Origin: 2-01-FULL-41-14 sp046317875
GTDB taxonomy: Bacteria; Pseudomonadota; Alphaproteobacteria; UBA7879; UBA5542
NCBI GenBank assembly: GCA_046317875.1
Contig: JBKCVN010000035.1
Location: forward strand, 1-35,934
Direction of reading: 5' to 3'
Length of the DNA: 35,934 nucleotides
Positions 1-10,063 of this stretch are shown piece after piece (position 1 is the first letter of the stretch; the number at the start of each line of letters is the position of its first letter). Both the position numbers and the translations under genes were made by a program. The notes under the pieces were generated by a model. The model had not been told where the DNA came from. It did no database searches and saw only the letters and a program-made list of their open reading frames with translations.

Positions 1-70
1 AAGTATTATCTTATATCTAAATCTTTAAAAAATTAAGTAAAAATAATTCATAAAACATCAAAATTATATT

Positions 71-1873
71 TTACCCCTCTGCTTCTTTATCTAAAAACTG
101 CAGTGTTGCCAAGTTTTTATATGTTCGGGATGTTTTTAATAATTCACGATGGGTGCCCGACGCTGCCACACTGCCATTTTCTAATACAAAAATTCTTTCC
201 GCCCTTTGAACCGTAGTCAAACGATGGGCAATAACTAATGTGGTCCGATGGGTCACCAGCCGTTCCACCGCTTGCTGCACAAAGGCCTCTTGCTGGGCAT
301 CTAACGAGGATGTGGCCTCGTCTAATAACAGAATGGGGGCGTTCTTCAGCAGGGTGCGTGCAATTGAAATCCGCTGTTTCTGCCCCCCCGACAAAGAAAT
401 GCCCCGCTGACCCACATACGAGTTAAACTTTTTAGGCAATCGTTTTACAAATTCACTCACCTTCGCCAAACGGGCCACTTCCATAATCTGGGATTTACTG
501 GGCGTTTTGGTCCCATACGCAATATTGTCATAGACGGTTCCGGAAAAAACCATGCACTCCTGGGATACCAAGCCCATTTGATTGCGCAAATGGGTTAACG
601 GAATGGTACGAATTTCTTGTCCCCCCACGTAAATTTCCCCTTCTTGAGGGTCATAGAAGCGCATGAGTAATTCAAAAAGGGTGGTTTTCCCCGAACCCGA
701 TGGCCCCACAAAGGCAATGGTTTGACCATAGGGAATATCAAAGGTCACATTTCTAAGAACAGGCAAATGGGGGCGCGACGGATAGGAAAAAGATACGTTT
801 TTAAACGAGATATGAAACTCGGCATCTTTTTTATTTAAGGGTTTGGGCAAATCCACCAAGGGAATACGCGAGGTAATATCCCACAAATAGATCAACCGCT
901 TCGTCGATCGCACGGTGCGTTGAATATCAGCCCAAGATTCACTTAGAACCCCCAAGGATCCTGCAATGGCTAAGGCATAAAAACAAAATACGGTCAACTG
1001 TCCGCTGGTCATGGCCCCCGAAATCACATCCTTGCCCCCCACCCACACCACTAGGGCAATGGTACCGAACCCCACAATCACCACACTCAGGGCTAACAAA
1101 GATTTTATTTTCACCTGGGAACGGGCATAGGCAGCATTTTTATTAAGCTCTTTGTTAAACCGCTCATCCTCAAAGGACTCTTGTCCAAAGGCCTGCACAG
1201 TTTTAACCGAAGACAAAACCTCTTCCGCGTGCACACTTAAAATATCCAACCCCTCTTGCTGTCTTTTGTGATTGTTGCTCATTAATTGGTGGGACATGGC
1301 CAATAAAATCACCACCACGGGCAGGCATGAGCTAAGAATCAGGGCCAACTTAAGGTTCGTCAGATACAGTAAAACCAATCCCCCCACCGTAATCACCAGA
1401 TTTCGTAAAATTATGGGAAACGAGCTGGATATAAATCCTTGAATGGATCCCGTATCATGAACCAACCGAGACAGCAGATCCCCCGCCATATGGTTTTCAT
1501 AAAAATTGGCATCTAGATAAAGCAGCTTTCTAAATAAGGATCGCCGCAAGCTGAGGGCCACCTTTTCCCCCAGCTGCGAGACAAAATATAACCGCCCATA
1601 ACTAGACAAGGCCAACAACAAAATAAAAAAGCTTAAAATGGAAACGGATCGGGTTAATTGATCAATCGAATGAAACCCTTTATCAATCAACTGCCGCAAT
1701 CCATACCCTAGCCACAAAACACTAAGGCCGGTGGCGATAATAAACAAAAAAGAAATGACCACATGCACCCAATGGGGCTTAATATGGGGCCATAATTTTA
1801 GTAAGGACTGGTAATGAGAATCAGAAGATCTCTTAAATAATCGTTTTAATTGATTTAAGGTCTGAATCCGCAC
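71..1873 (-). CDS. MsbA-like ABC exporter (fused permease and ATPase)
   Basis: A 600-residue half-transporter that would dimerise in the inner membrane and use ATP to export a hydrophobic substrate; lipid A precursor or phospholipid is the family's usual cargo, but the substrate cannot be read here. The N-terminal 330 residues hold about six membrane segments (first near residues 37-60). The ATPase domain has Walker A GPSGSGKT (390-397), signature LSGGQ (494-498), Walker B ILLLDE (514-519) and a downstream H-loop IAHRL. Start is GTG at 1873, one base after the TGA stop of secB, so translation is probably coupled and the two genes form an operon. Nothing is broken. A multidrug exporter of the same fold is the main alternative to a true MsbA. 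The family call is firm, the cargo is not. Confidence 0.9.
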   Translation of the reverse strand: MRIQTLNQLKRLFKRSSDSHYQSLLKLWPHIKPHWVHVVISFLFIIATGLSVLWLGYGLRQLIDKGFHSIDQLTRSVSILSFFILLLALSSYGRLYFVSQLGEKVALSLRRSLFRKLLYLDANFYENHMAGDLLSRLVHDTGSIQGFISSSFPIILRNLVITVGGLVLLYLTNLKLALILSSCLPVVVILLAMSHQLMSNNHKRQQEGLDILSVHAEEVLSSVKTVQAFGQESFEDERFNKELNKNAAYARSQVKIKSLLALSVVIVGFGTIALVVWVGGKDVISGAMTSGQLTVFCFYALAIAGSLGVLSESWADIQRTVRSTKRLIYLWDITSRIPLVDLPKPLNKKDAEFHISFKNVSFSYPSRPHLPVLRNVTFDIPYGQTIAFVGPSGSGKTTLFELLMRFYDPQEGEIYVGGQEIRTIPLTHLRNQMGLVSQECMVFSGTVYDNIAYGTKTPSKSQIMEVARLAKVSEFVKRLPKKFNSYVGQRGISLSGGQKQRISIARTLLKNAPILLLDEATSSLDAQQEAFVQQAVERLVTHRTTLVIAHRLTTVQRAERIFVLENGSVAASGTHRELLKTSRTYKNLATLQFLDKEAEG

Positions 1874-1874
1874 G

Positions 1875-2369
1875 TCAATGTTTAAGTTTGGTTTCTTCGT
1901 TCACAGTTTGTCGATACATATCTTCAAAGTTAACGGGATTTAATAATAAAGGAGGCAGACCCCCTTCGCGGGTTAAATTAGCCACAATGGTCCGGGCAAA
2001 AGGGAATAATAAAGACGGCGCATCAATCAATAGCATTCTTTTTCTTTCATCATCCCCAAAGCTTTCATCCACCCTAAAGATACCGCCATAGGAAAGCTCT
2101 AATAAAAACAGCGCTTCTTTGTGATGATTGGCCGCGGCTTTTAACATTAAAACCACCTCATAAACATGTTCACCCACGGGGGTCACATCCACATGCACAT
2201 TAATATTCAACTCAGGCGAGGTCTGCCCATCGGAAAAGTCTTTAAGCACGCCTGGGTTCTCAAAGGAAAGATCCTTAATATAGTTGGCACTGTTAATTAA
2301 AGAGGGCCCATTTTCTTGAACCAAATCCTTAACTTCTTTTTTAACAGGGGACGATTTCTTCTGAGACAT
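1875..2369 (-). CDS. secB: Protein-export chaperone SecB
   Basis: A 164-residue cytosolic chaperone that in the SecB family forms a tetramer, holds precursor proteins unfolded and hands them to SecA. The segment YIKDLSFENPG (about residues 31-41) is the typical SecB first strand, and the stretch ending in LLFPFARTIVANLTREGGLPPLLLNP carries the family's conserved helix and hydrophobic groove motifs (residues about 119-148). Length fits alphaproteobacterial SecB. The start is ATG with AAGGAG eight bases upstream, a strong ribosome binding site. It leads a two-gene transcript with the ABC exporter. The 81 bases between it and the next gene upstream are AT-rich and presumably carry its promoter. 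Its presence fits the many signal-peptide proteins in the window. Confidence 0.95.
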   Translation of the reverse strand: MSQKKSSPVKKEVKDLVQENGPSLINSANYIKDLSFENPGVLKDFSDGQTSPELNINVHVDVTPVGEHVYEVVLMLKAAANHHKEALFLLELSYGGIFRVDESFGDDERKRMLLIDAPSLLFPFARTIVANLTREGGLPPLLLNPVNFEDMYRQTVNEETKLKH

Positions 2370-2450
2370 ATGCTTAACTCCTTTTCTATATAAATATACT
2401 ACACATTTTCTTTTTTTATGAGAATAAATACATCGTATGTTTTCAGGAAT

Positions 2451-3437
2451 TTAAATATTTTTTAATATCTGGGTGATGGCTTCGGGGGGAATATCGGAAA
2501 CCCTCTCTCCCTTGAAATCAGAGGCCTTGACCACGGTCAAGTGGGGCGATAAGGGGCGCACCTTTTCCACCTTTGTATTCCCAAATAACGAAACAAGCCT
2601 CACACCCGATAAAATTAAAAGATGGGCAATCCCCGAATCATTCACTAAAGCACCTTTCAAAAAGAAACCAAGGGCTGCAGTATACAAAGGATCCTTCATC
2701 ACATCCGGCAAGTCTTGTAAAGGAAACAAAGCCTGGGGAAACTCTTCTTTCAATCGGCCATGCCAATCGGTCTCGGCCGGACCCAAAATAAAAACGGGCT
2801 TCTTCCCCTGCTTAACTACAAAGTGGGCCACCTCAATAAAGTTTTCCAGAGGCCAACATTTTTTTCTGTTGCCCGCCCCTGGTGCAAACCCCACGTATGA
2901 TTCGTTAGCCTTAAAATATTTTTGAAATGGTTTTTCATAAGGCTTTACAACACCACTATCAGGCAACAAATCTGGTTTTTTGATCCGTTCTTTTTTAATG
3001 ATTTCTAATAAAAAAATCAGTTGGCTCGAAAGATGGCCATCCTGGGGTTTCATCTTGGATGTGGGTTTAAAGGCAGAAAACAAAAAACCAGCTGTTCTAG
3101 AAACAAACACCCCATGGGGAATTTTTTTCAAAGCCAAAGTGGGGAACAGGTCCCTCTGTGTATCAATAATCAGGTCAAAAAATTTATGTTTCAAAGGGGA
3201 CGGTCGCACCAGCTCTTTCATACGGCTTTCTAAATGCTGCTCCATCACATGGTCAATCAATCCCCGCACCAGGGGCTTCAGCCCTCCGGCATAGAAACTT
3301 TTTCCACCCCCTGCCCACCAGGTGATATGGGCCTGGGGAAACATCTCCCGCAAGGCCCGCGCAAAGGGCAATTTCAGAATCCCATCTCCCAGCAGATCTT
3401 CATGCACATACACAAGAATGGTTCTAGGCATTTTCAT
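2451..3437 (-). CDS. Glycosyltransferase family 9 (heptosyltransferase-like)
   Basis: About 328 residues, with the family 9 layout: an N-terminal Rossmann domain beginning MPRTILVYVHEDLLGDGILK, a second domain with the nucleotide-sugar site around FAPGAGNRKKCWPL, and the NDSGIAHL motif near the C-terminus. Such enzymes add heptose or related sugars to the lipopolysaccharide core at the inner face of the cytoplasmic membrane; the exact sugar is not determinable. The reading frame extends upstream to 3470, but that start lies 44 bases inside the Atm1-type gene and adds residues not seen in the family; ATG at 3437 or ATG at 3431 matches the usual N-terminus and overlaps the upstream gene by only 14 or 8 bases. 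It is the last gene of the dnaN-led array. Confidence 0.88.
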   Translation of the reverse strand: MKMPRTILVYVHEDLLGDGILKLPFARALREMFPQAHITWWAGGGKSFYAGGLKPLVRGLIDHVMEQHLESRMKELVRPSPLKHKFFDLIIDTQRDLFPTLALKKIPHGVFVSRTAGFLFSAFKPTSKMKPQDGHLSSQLIFLLEIIKKERIKKPDLLPDSGVVKPYEKPFQKYFKANESYVGFAPGAGNRKKCWPLENFIEVAHFVVKQGKKPVFILGPAETDWHGRLKEEFPQALFPLQDLPDVMKDPLYTAALGFFLKGALVNDSGIAHLLILSGVRLVSLFGNTKVEKVRPLSPHLTVVKASDFKGERVSDIPPEAITQILKNI

Positions 3438-5226
3438 CGGATTGGCTTTGCTTATCCCACAACTCTGCATAGGCCCCCCTTTTTTTTAAAAGCTCTTTAT
3501 GGTTGCCTGCTTCTATAATTTCGCCGTTTGCCAGAACAAAAATCTTGTACGCATCCACAATGGTGGACAAACGATGGGCAACAACCAAAGTGGAACACCC
3601 CTTGGAAATCTGATTTAAGCTGGCTTGAATAGATTTTTCTGTGGCCGTATCCAGGGATGATGTTGCCTCATCAAACAGAAAGATCCGTGGTTTTTTTAAC
3701 AGGGTGCGGGCAATGGCAATACGTTGTTTTTCACCGCCCGAAAGCTTCAGTCCCCTTTCCCCCACTTTGGTGTTATAACCCTGGGGCAAGGACTGAATGA
3801 AGTCATGAATTTGGGCTGATCGGGCCGCCTGTTCCACATCTTTGGGCGTGGCATTAGGGTTGCCATATTGGATATTATAATAAATCGTTTCATTGAACAG
3901 AACCACATCCTGGGGCACCACGCCTATCAGTTTACGCAAGCTGGATTGGGACACCTGGCTGATATCTTGTCTATCAATCAAAATATCGCCTGCAGCCCGA
4001 TCATAAAAACGGAATAACAGCCGGGCAATGGTAGATTTCCCCGATCCACTGGCCCCCACCAATGCCACCTTTTTGCCCGCTGGCACTTCGAATGAAACCC
4101 TTTTCAAAATGGGACGTTCGGGGGCATAAGAAAAACTGACATTCTTAAAAACAATTTCACCCCCCTTAAATTCCAAAGAGTGGGGATGATCCACATCACG
4201 AACTTCAACGGGCTCTTTTAACAGGTCAAACATGTCTGCCATTTCCACCAAAGACCGTTTAATTTCCCGGTACGCAAACCCTAGGTTATTCAGGGGCGCA
4301 TACAGTTGCAGCAAATAGGTATTAATTAAAACTAAATCCCCTAAAGTCAGGATGTTTTCTTTGATCCTAAAGGCAAAAATGCACAAAACACCGATCAAAC
4401 CTAACGAAATAATAAGGCCCTGGCCTGCGTTTAAAAGGGACAATCCTGTTTTATTTTTGATGGCCGATTTTTCATACAAAAGCTGGGCTTTTTCAAAACG
4501 TTTTTTTTCCAACTCTTCATTTCCAAAGTACTTAACGGTTTCATAATTCAATAAACTTTCAACCGCTTGATTATTAGAGTGATTATCAGCGTCATGCATC
4601 TCTTTCAGAAACCGTGTACGCCAGTGGGTCACCCGAAGGGTAAACAGCACATAAACAAGAATATTGATCCCTACCCACCCCGTAATCACAGGACCATATA
4701 ACCAACCAATCATGCTGGTTGTAATGGCTATCTCTAAAAAAGTGGGAAACAAAGAAAAGGTGGTAAACTTAAAAAAAGTTTCAATCGAACGTGATCCCCG
4801 CTCCAATGTGCGCAGAATGCCCCCCGTTTGCCGATCCAGATGAAAGCGCAGACTCAGCTCGTTTAAGTGATTAAAAACCCGAATGGCCAATAAACGGACG
4901 GCCCTCTGTTCCACTTTGGCAAATAAGAAATCTTTTAATTCGGAAAACAGGGTGGAAAAGGCCCGAGAAGTTCCATACGCCCCTAACAACAATAAAATAA
5001 ATTGAAAGGATTCATGGATATTCAGTGAGATTAAGTTAATAGCTTCTTTATAAAAAAGGGGAATCCCCACCAGGGTGACTTTAGACATCACCACAAAAAC
5101 AAGGGCGCCTATTAATCGCCACCGCAGGCCCAATTCCCCCGGTAACCACAAATAGGGAAGCAGGGTCTTAAGGGGTCCCATCCCGGTTTTTTTTATATAC
5201 GAAGATCCGACACTTGAATCGATCAT
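3424..5226 (-). CDS. Atm1/HMT1-type ABC exporter
   Basis: A 600-residue half-transporter of the Atm1 (ABCB7) subfamily, which in mitochondria and alphaproteobacteria exports glutathione-linked sulfur, persulfide or metal adducts across the inner membrane. Diagnostic for the subfamily are the segment RQTGGILRTLERGSRSIETF in the membrane domain and PLNNLGFAYREIKRSLVEM just before the ATPase domain. The ATPase carries GASGSGKST, LSGGEKQR, IFLFDEATSSLD and VAHRLST. The ATG start directly follows the TAG stop of the thymidine kinase gene with no gap, so it sits inside the dnaN-led operon. This is a different subfamily from the exporter at 71-1873. Fe-S or glutathione-related export is inferred from the family, not from context. 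Confidence 0.9.
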   Translation of the reverse strand: MIDSSVGSSYIKKTGMGPLKTLLPYLWLPGELGLRWRLIGALVFVVMSKVTLVGIPLFYKEAINLISLNIHESFQFILLLLGAYGTSRAFSTLFSELKDFLFAKVEQRAVRLLAIRVFNHLNELSLRFHLDRQTGGILRTLERGSRSIETFFKFTTFSLFPTFLEIAITTSMIGWLYGPVITGWVGINILVYVLFTLRVTHWRTRFLKEMHDADNHSNNQAVESLLNYETVKYFGNEELEKKRFEKAQLLYEKSAIKNKTGLSLLNAGQGLIISLGLIGVLCIFAFRIKENILTLGDLVLINTYLLQLYAPLNNLGFAYREIKRSLVEMADMFDLLKEPVEVRDVDHPHSLEFKGGEIVFKNVSFSYAPERPILKRVSFEVPAGKKVALVGASGSGKSTIARLLFRFYDRAAGDILIDRQDISQVSQSSLRKLIGVVPQDVVLFNETIYYNIQYGNPNATPKDVEQAARSAQIHDFIQSLPQGYNTKVGERGLKLSGGEKQRIAIARTLLKKPRIFLFDEATSSLDTATEKSIQASLNQISKGCSTLVVAHRLSTIVDAYKIFVLANGEIIEAGNHKELLKKRGAYAELWDKQSQSDENA

Positions 5227-5808
5227 CTACGGCTTCACAAGGCCCAGACGATAGTGTTTGTAACATAAAGCAATGTATCGATCATTCCCACCGATTTCAA
5301 TTTGCTCTCCCTTTTGAACCATGTGGCCGTTTCCATCTATACGAGCATTCATAGTGGCTTTTCTCCCGCACCAGCAAATGGTCTTAATCTCGTTTAATTC
5401 CTGGGCCCAAGCCAATAGATATTGACTGCCTTCAAAGGGTTCGCCTAAAAAGTCACTCCGCAGCCCATAGGCCAGCACAGGGATATTTAATTGGGTGGCC
5501 ACATCGGCCAATTCTTGGACTTGTTTTTTAGATAAAAACTGGGCCTCGTCCACCAATACGCAACTTACTTTATCTTGCCGATTATGCTGATCAATATAAT
5601 CAAAAAAGTTAAATGAGGCTTCGAAAGGGTGGGCATCCGATGCCAGACCAATCCGCGATGTGATGGACCCCACCTTAAAACGGTTATCAATCAGGGGGGT
5701 AAATAACAAAGTCCTCATCCCCCTTTCGCGATAGTTATAACTTGATTGCAAAAGGGTGGTGGTTTTTCCCGCATTCATGGCCGAATAATAAAAATGGAGT
5801 TTAGCCAT
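5227..5808 (-). CDS. tdk: Thymidine kinase, TK1 type
   Basis: A 193-residue cytosolic kinase that phosphorylates thymidine to dTMP in the salvage pathway. The P-loop is SAMNAGKTT near residue 9-17, the Walker-B-like strand CVLVDEAQFL carries the catalytic acidic residue, and the zinc-binding half-knuckles are CWC (in ICWCGRK) and CYKH near the C-terminus, as in the E. coli enzyme. The loop EIGGNDRYIALC is the lasso region that contacts the base. The frame opens at a GTG at 5823, but ATG at 5808 is preceded by GAGG at proper spacing and gives the expected N-terminus MAKLHFYYSAMN. It overlaps the 3' end of the penicillin-binding protein gene by eight bases and abuts the exporter gene, so all three are very likely cotranscribed. 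Confidence 0.95.
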   Translation of the reverse strand: MAKLHFYYSAMNAGKTTTLLQSSYNYRERGMRTLLFTPLIDNRFKVGSITSRIGLASDAHPFEASFNFFDYIDQHNRQDKVSCVLVDEAQFLSKKQVQELADVATQLNIPVLAYGLRSDFLGEPFEGSQYLLAWAQELNEIKTICWCGRKATMNARIDGNGHMVQKGEQIEIGGNDRYIALCYKHYRLGLVKP

Positions 5809-7639
5809 TCTGGGCCTCGTCACCCGATACTGGGGTTACATTCCGCATGATATCAGACCACAATTGGCACGGCAGATTCCCCCCCACCACGCGATTCATA
5901 GGGGTATCATTCAAGTTCCCCATCCAGACACCAGCCACCAGCTGGGGCACATAGCCCACAAACCATGCATCTCTAAATTTTTGACTGGTTCCCGTCTTAC
6001 CGCGCACAACCACCCCTGGAATCTGGGCTTTCTTGGCTGTTCCTAGCTCCACGGTTTTTCTTAGAAGTTCGGCCATTTTTTCCAGCACACTGTCACTAAA
6101 CAATTTTTCTTTGGGTTGGTCTTCGGCGGGTGTTTCACGGTGGTACAGAATTTTACCATCAGCTGTACGAATCTCTAATATTCCATAGGGCTGCACCATT
6201 TCACCCTGGTTGGCCAGCACGGTAAAGGCACGCACCAGGCTTAGAAGATTGGTTTGATAAGTGCCCAATGCAATGGATAAATCCCCCGCAGGCGGTTTAT
6301 CAAACCCTAAACGCTCCACAATCCGGCCCACATTGGAAATACCTACCTTCTGGGCCAATCGAACGGTGGCCGTGTTGATAGAATGGACCATGGCCTCAGC
6401 CAAGCTTACCTCGCCCCGTTCTTGCCAGCCAAAGTTATGGACGGTCCAATCCCGGTTGGTATAAACCGTATCCTTTAATCGTGTATCCAAACTAAAGCCT
6501 TCATCCAGGGCCGTTAAAAACACAAACATTTTAAATACGGATCCCGCTTGGCGCTTGCCTTGGACCGCGGCATTAAACTGGCTGCGGTTATAATCATACC
6601 CGCCCACCATGGCCTTGACGGCGCCTCCATGATCCATGGCCACAAAGGCGGCCGATCCCACATTAAATTCAGCGCCATATTGGGATACATGTTGTTTAAT
6701 TTTCTGCACAGCCACATTTTGCAAAGACAAATCAATGGTGGTGGTGACGATAAGGTCTTGATCTATATCCACCAACTTTGCCACTTCCGAAAAAATCCAA
6801 TCCGTAAAATAACGATGATTGTTCCCATAGGGGTTCCGATGCAAATGAAGGGTTTCAAGACGTTTCATATAGCGTTCATATTGTTGGGTTGTCAGGTATT
6901 CTTCTTCTAACATGTTGGCTAAAACCACAGCGGCCCGTTTTTTCAATAGATCCGAATTCCGACCAAAGCGAGAAGGCGCCTTTAATAACCCCACAATCAC
7001 GGCTGATTCCAAAGGATCTAGATATGAAACCAATTTTCCAAAGTATTGTTGGGCCGCCGCATCCACCCCATAGGTTTGATTGCCCAAATAAACACGGTTC
7101 AAATAAATGGTTAGAATTTGGTCCTTAGTAAAGTGATGTTCCAGCCAAAAGGCTAACAACATTTCCTTAATTTTGCGATGCAAGGAACGGTCGGGTGTTA
7201 AGAACAAATTCTTGGCCAACTGTTGGGTAATAGTACTTCCCCCCTGCACATACCCGCCGGCCACAATATTGCGGGCCACGGCGCGTAACAACCCTTTAAA
7301 ATCTACCCCCCAATGATGATAGAAATTTCTGTCTTCCGTGGCCAATAGGGCCTTAATCAAGGACTTAGGGATTTGCTTCAAACTGATGGTTTCCCCATGC
7401 ACATCGCCCTGCACCGCGATTTCCTGACGATCTTGGGTCAAAAACACAATGCTAGGCTGGCGTACGGACGTTTCCAGTTTGGTAATATCGGGCAGATGAT
7501 AGGCATGCCAGCCCAAAAGGCCCGCCACCCCAATCACAACCCAAACACCAACAATTAGAAAAAACTTAAATACTTTTGAATTTAACGACAGGCGACGCTT
7601 AGTTTGCTTTTTAGGAGCATCAGGTTTCTTTTTAGCCAT
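5801..7639 (-). CDS. Class A penicillin-binding protein (bifunctional)
   Basis: A 612-residue murein synthase anchored by one membrane segment (about residues 24-44) after a lysine-rich cytosolic tail. The glycosyltransferase (GT51) domain shows EDRNFYHHWGVD (catalytic Glu102), QGGSTITQQLAKN and the KEMLLAFWLE motif. The transpeptidase domain has the acylation motif SVFK (Ser367, Lys370), SIN at 420-422 and KTGTS at 548-552. All catalytic boxes are intact. It is much shorter than E. coli PBP1a (850 residues) and lacks the large inserted accessory regions, as do several small alphaproteobacterial homologues. Its ATG lies two bases after the gyrB stop. Expected role is peptidoglycan polymerisation and crosslinking in the periplasm, so this lineage retains at least part of a cell wall. 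Confidence 0.93.
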   Translation of the reverse strand: MAKKKPDAPKKQTKRRLSLNSKVFKFFLIVGVWVVIGVAGLLGWHAYHLPDITKLETSVRQPSIVFLTQDRQEIAVQGDVHGETISLKQIPKSLIKALLATEDRNFYHHWGVDFKGLLRAVARNIVAGGYVQGGSTITQQLAKNLFLTPDRSLHRKIKEMLLAFWLEHHFTKDQILTIYLNRVYLGNQTYGVDAAAQQYFGKLVSYLDPLESAVIVGLLKAPSRFGRNSDLLKKRAAVVLANMLEEEYLTTQQYERYMKRLETLHLHRNPYGNNHRYFTDWIFSEVAKLVDIDQDLIVTTTIDLSLQNVAVQKIKQHVSQYGAEFNVGSAAFVAMDHGGAVKAMVGGYDYNRSQFNAAVQGKRQAGSVFKMFVFLTALDEGFSLDTRLKDTVYTNRDWTVHNFGWQERGEVSLAEAMVHSINTATVRLAQKVGISNVGRIVERLGFDKPPAGDLSIALGTYQTNLLSLVRAFTVLANQGEMVQPYGILEIRTADGKILYHRETPAEDQPKEKLFSDSVLEKMAELLRKTVELGTAKKAQIPGVVVRGKTGTSQKFRDAWFVGYVPQLVAGVWMGNLNDTPMNRVVGGNLPCQLWSDIMRNVTPVSGDEAQNG

Positions 7640-7641
7640 TT

Positions 7642-10047
7642 TTAGATATCCAAATTTTTAACCTTAGAGGAGTTTTCTTGAATAAAGTTACGACGGGGCT
7701 CCACCACTTCACCCATCAAAACTGAGAAAATATCATTTGCTTCATCCACATGGCTGACTTTCACTTGCAGCAAGGACCGGGCCTCGGGATCCAACGTAGT
7801 TTCCCACAATTGTTCCCCGTTCATTTCTCCTAAGCCCTTATACCGTTGTATCGACATGCCAGCCCGACCTTCTTCTTGAATCAACGATACTAAGTCCATG
7901 AAGCCCAAAGTCTTTACTGTTTTATTTTTCATATGCAAGGTATTTGGCATCTTATAAAAAGCTAGTTCATCTGCCTTGGCAGACAATTGGCGGGATTCTA
8001 AAGAATAGCTAATATCACGGGGCAAATGCACCATCTCGGGCACACCCCTCGAGGTGCGATTTAATAAGATATCACCCTTTTCATTCACCGATCCCGCCCA
8101 GCTATCTTCCTTAGCCAGATGATGGATTTTATTCAGATGTCCCGCCAGATGGTGGGCGTTCTCATTTGTATACCGATGGTCTTTAATTTTTTGTGCATCT
8201 AACAGCCCCAAGATGGCCGCTTGTTCCACGGCAAACAAAGGTGCCCCCTTGGCATTAATTTCTTTTAACAGGCGCATCAAATGGCAGGCTTTCAAAACCA
8301 GCTCGTGCAGATCAGATCCCATTAATTGATCCCCTGACCCCAATTCATACCGGCTGTTTTTTACCCCTTCAGTGATCAAATATTGGTCTAAGGCTTCTTC
8401 GTTTTTCAGGTAAACTTCTGAAGATCCTTTTTTCACCTTGAACAAAGGAGGTTGGGCAATATACAAATATCCCCTTTCAATAATTTCAGGCATTTGTCGG
8501 TAAAAGAAAGTCAACAACAAGGTTCGGATATGGCTTCCATCCACATCGGCGTCGGTCATAATAATAATTTTATGATACCGCAATTTTTCAATGTTAAACT
8601 CTTCTTTGCCAATACTGGTTCCCAAGGCCGAGATAATAGTCCCCACCTGTTCAGATCCAATCATGCGATCAAATCGGGCCCGTTCCACATTCAGAATTTT
8701 TCCTCGGATGGGCAAAACTGCCTGGTTCTTTCGGTTACGGGCGGGTTTTACGTTGCCGCCGGCACTGTCCCCTTCCACGATAAAAAGCTCGCTTAAGGCC
8801 GGGTTCTTTTCTTGGCAATCTGCCAATTTTCCGGGCAACGAACTAATATCCAACACGCTTTTACGACGGGTCAATTCACGGGCTTTCCGCGCCGCTTCAC
8901 GGGCAAGGGCCGCCTCGGCCACCTTGCCCATCACCACCCGGGCATCTGCGGGATTTTCTTCAAACCATTGGTTTAATCGGTCGCCCACCAAGCCTTCCAC
9001 CACGGGACGCACTTCGGAAGATACCAATTTTTCTTTGGTCTGGGATGAAAATTTGGGGTCAGGCACCTTGACGGAAACCACACAAGTTAACCCTTCACGG
9101 GCATCGTCTCCCGTCACCGACAGCTTATCTTTCTTAGGCCCAGCCAAATGAAAATAGCCATTGATCACGCGGGTTAAAGCGGCCCGAAACCCCGCCAAGT
9201 GGGTTCCTCCATCCTTTTGGGGAATGTTGTTGGTGAAACACAACGTGGTTTCATGGTAGGTATCATTCCATTCCAAAGCCACTTCAACGGATATGCCATC
9301 TTTTTCCCCTGCCATTAAAATAACGGGTCGATGCAAGGCAGTTTTATTACGGTCTAAATATTCCACGAAGGCTTGAATGCCCCCTTCATAATACAGCTCT
9401 AACTGTTTAGGCTCCGCATATCGGTGATCGCACAAGAAAATACGCACCCCCGAATTCAAAAAGGCCAATTCCCGGATACGATGTTCCAGGGTGGGGAAAT
9501 CAAATTCAGTTTGGGTAAAGGTTTCCTTCGAGGGTAAAAAGGTGACCTCTGTTCCCTTCTTCCCTTCGACGGTTCCAACTTCCTTAAGGTCAGCCAAGGG
9601 TTCTCCATGGCGGAACTCCATAAAATATTCCTTATTATTTCGCCAAATGCGCAGTTTTAGTTTTTCAGACAGGGCATTGACAACGGATACGCCCACGCCA
9701 TGCAACCCACCTGAAACCTTATACGAGTTCTGGTCAAACTTACCACCCGCATGCAGCTGGGTCATAATCACCTGGGCGGCCGATACTTTTTCTTCGGGGT
9801 GGATATCCACAGGAATACCGCGACCGTTATCCCGTACGGTTACCGACCCATCTTGATTCAGAATAATCCATACCTGATCACAGTGTCCGGCCAAAGCTTC
9901 GTCGATGGCGTTGTCCACCACCTCATAGATCATGTGATGAAGACCCGAACCATCGTCCGTATCGCCGATATACATCCCTGGGCGCTTGCGCACAGCATCA
10001 AGACCTTTTAATACCCGAATCGAGCCTGCATCATATGTATTTGACAT
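7642..10047 (-). CDS. gyrB: DNA gyrase subunit B
   Basis: A full-length 801-residue gyrase B subunit. It supplies the ATPase of the A2B2 enzyme that introduces negative supercoils. The GHKL ATPase region contains EVVDNAIDEALAG, DNGRGIPVD and GGLHGVGVSVVNALS; the transducer follows; the TOPRIM domain has EGDSAGG and DADVDGSHIRTLLL; the C-terminal tail has QRYKGLGEMN. The region between TOPRIM and the tail carries extra sequence of the kind usual in proteobacterial GyrB. The first residues are MSNTYDAGSIRVL; the start is ATG with AGGGA eight bases upstream. Sixteen bases separate it from recF. Length and motifs separate it from ParE. Confidence 0.97.
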   Translation of the reverse strand: MSNTYDAGSIRVLKGLDAVRKRPGMYIGDTDDGSGLHHMIYEVVDNAIDEALAGHCDQVWIILNQDGSVTVRDNGRGIPVDIHPEEKVSAAQVIMTQLHAGGKFDQNSYKVSGGLHGVGVSVVNALSEKLKLRIWRNNKEYFMEFRHGEPLADLKEVGTVEGKKGTEVTFLPSKETFTQTEFDFPTLEHRIRELAFLNSGVRIFLCDHRYAEPKQLELYYEGGIQAFVEYLDRNKTALHRPVILMAGEKDGISVEVALEWNDTYHETTLCFTNNIPQKDGGTHLAGFRAALTRVINGYFHLAGPKKDKLSVTGDDAREGLTCVVSVKVPDPKFSSQTKEKLVSSEVRPVVEGLVGDRLNQWFEENPADARVVMGKVAEAALAREAARKARELTRRKSVLDISSLPGKLADCQEKNPALSELFIVEGDSAGGNVKPARNRKNQAVLPIRGKILNVERARFDRMIGSEQVGTIISALGTSIGKEEFNIEKLRYHKIIIMTDADVDGSHIRTLLLTFFYRQMPEIIERGYLYIAQPPLFKVKKGSSEVYLKNEEALDQYLITEGVKNSRYELGSGDQLMGSDLHELVLKACHLMRLLKEINAKGAPLFAVEQAAILGLLDAQKIKDHRYTNENAHHLAGHLNKIHHLAKEDSWAGSVNEKGDILLNRTSRGVPEMVHLPRDISYSLESRQLSAKADELAFYKMPNTLHMKNKTVKTLGFMDLVSLIQEEGRAGMSIQRYKGLGEMNGEQLWETTLDPEARSLLQVKVSHVDEANDIFSVLMGEVVEPRRNFIQENSSKVKNLDI

Positions 10048-10063
10048 TATTTATTTCCCTTAT

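Noticed and set aside
8591..9151. 186-codon antisense frame in gyrB
   Set aside because: Shadow of a conserved essential gene, with composition typical of reverse-frame translation.
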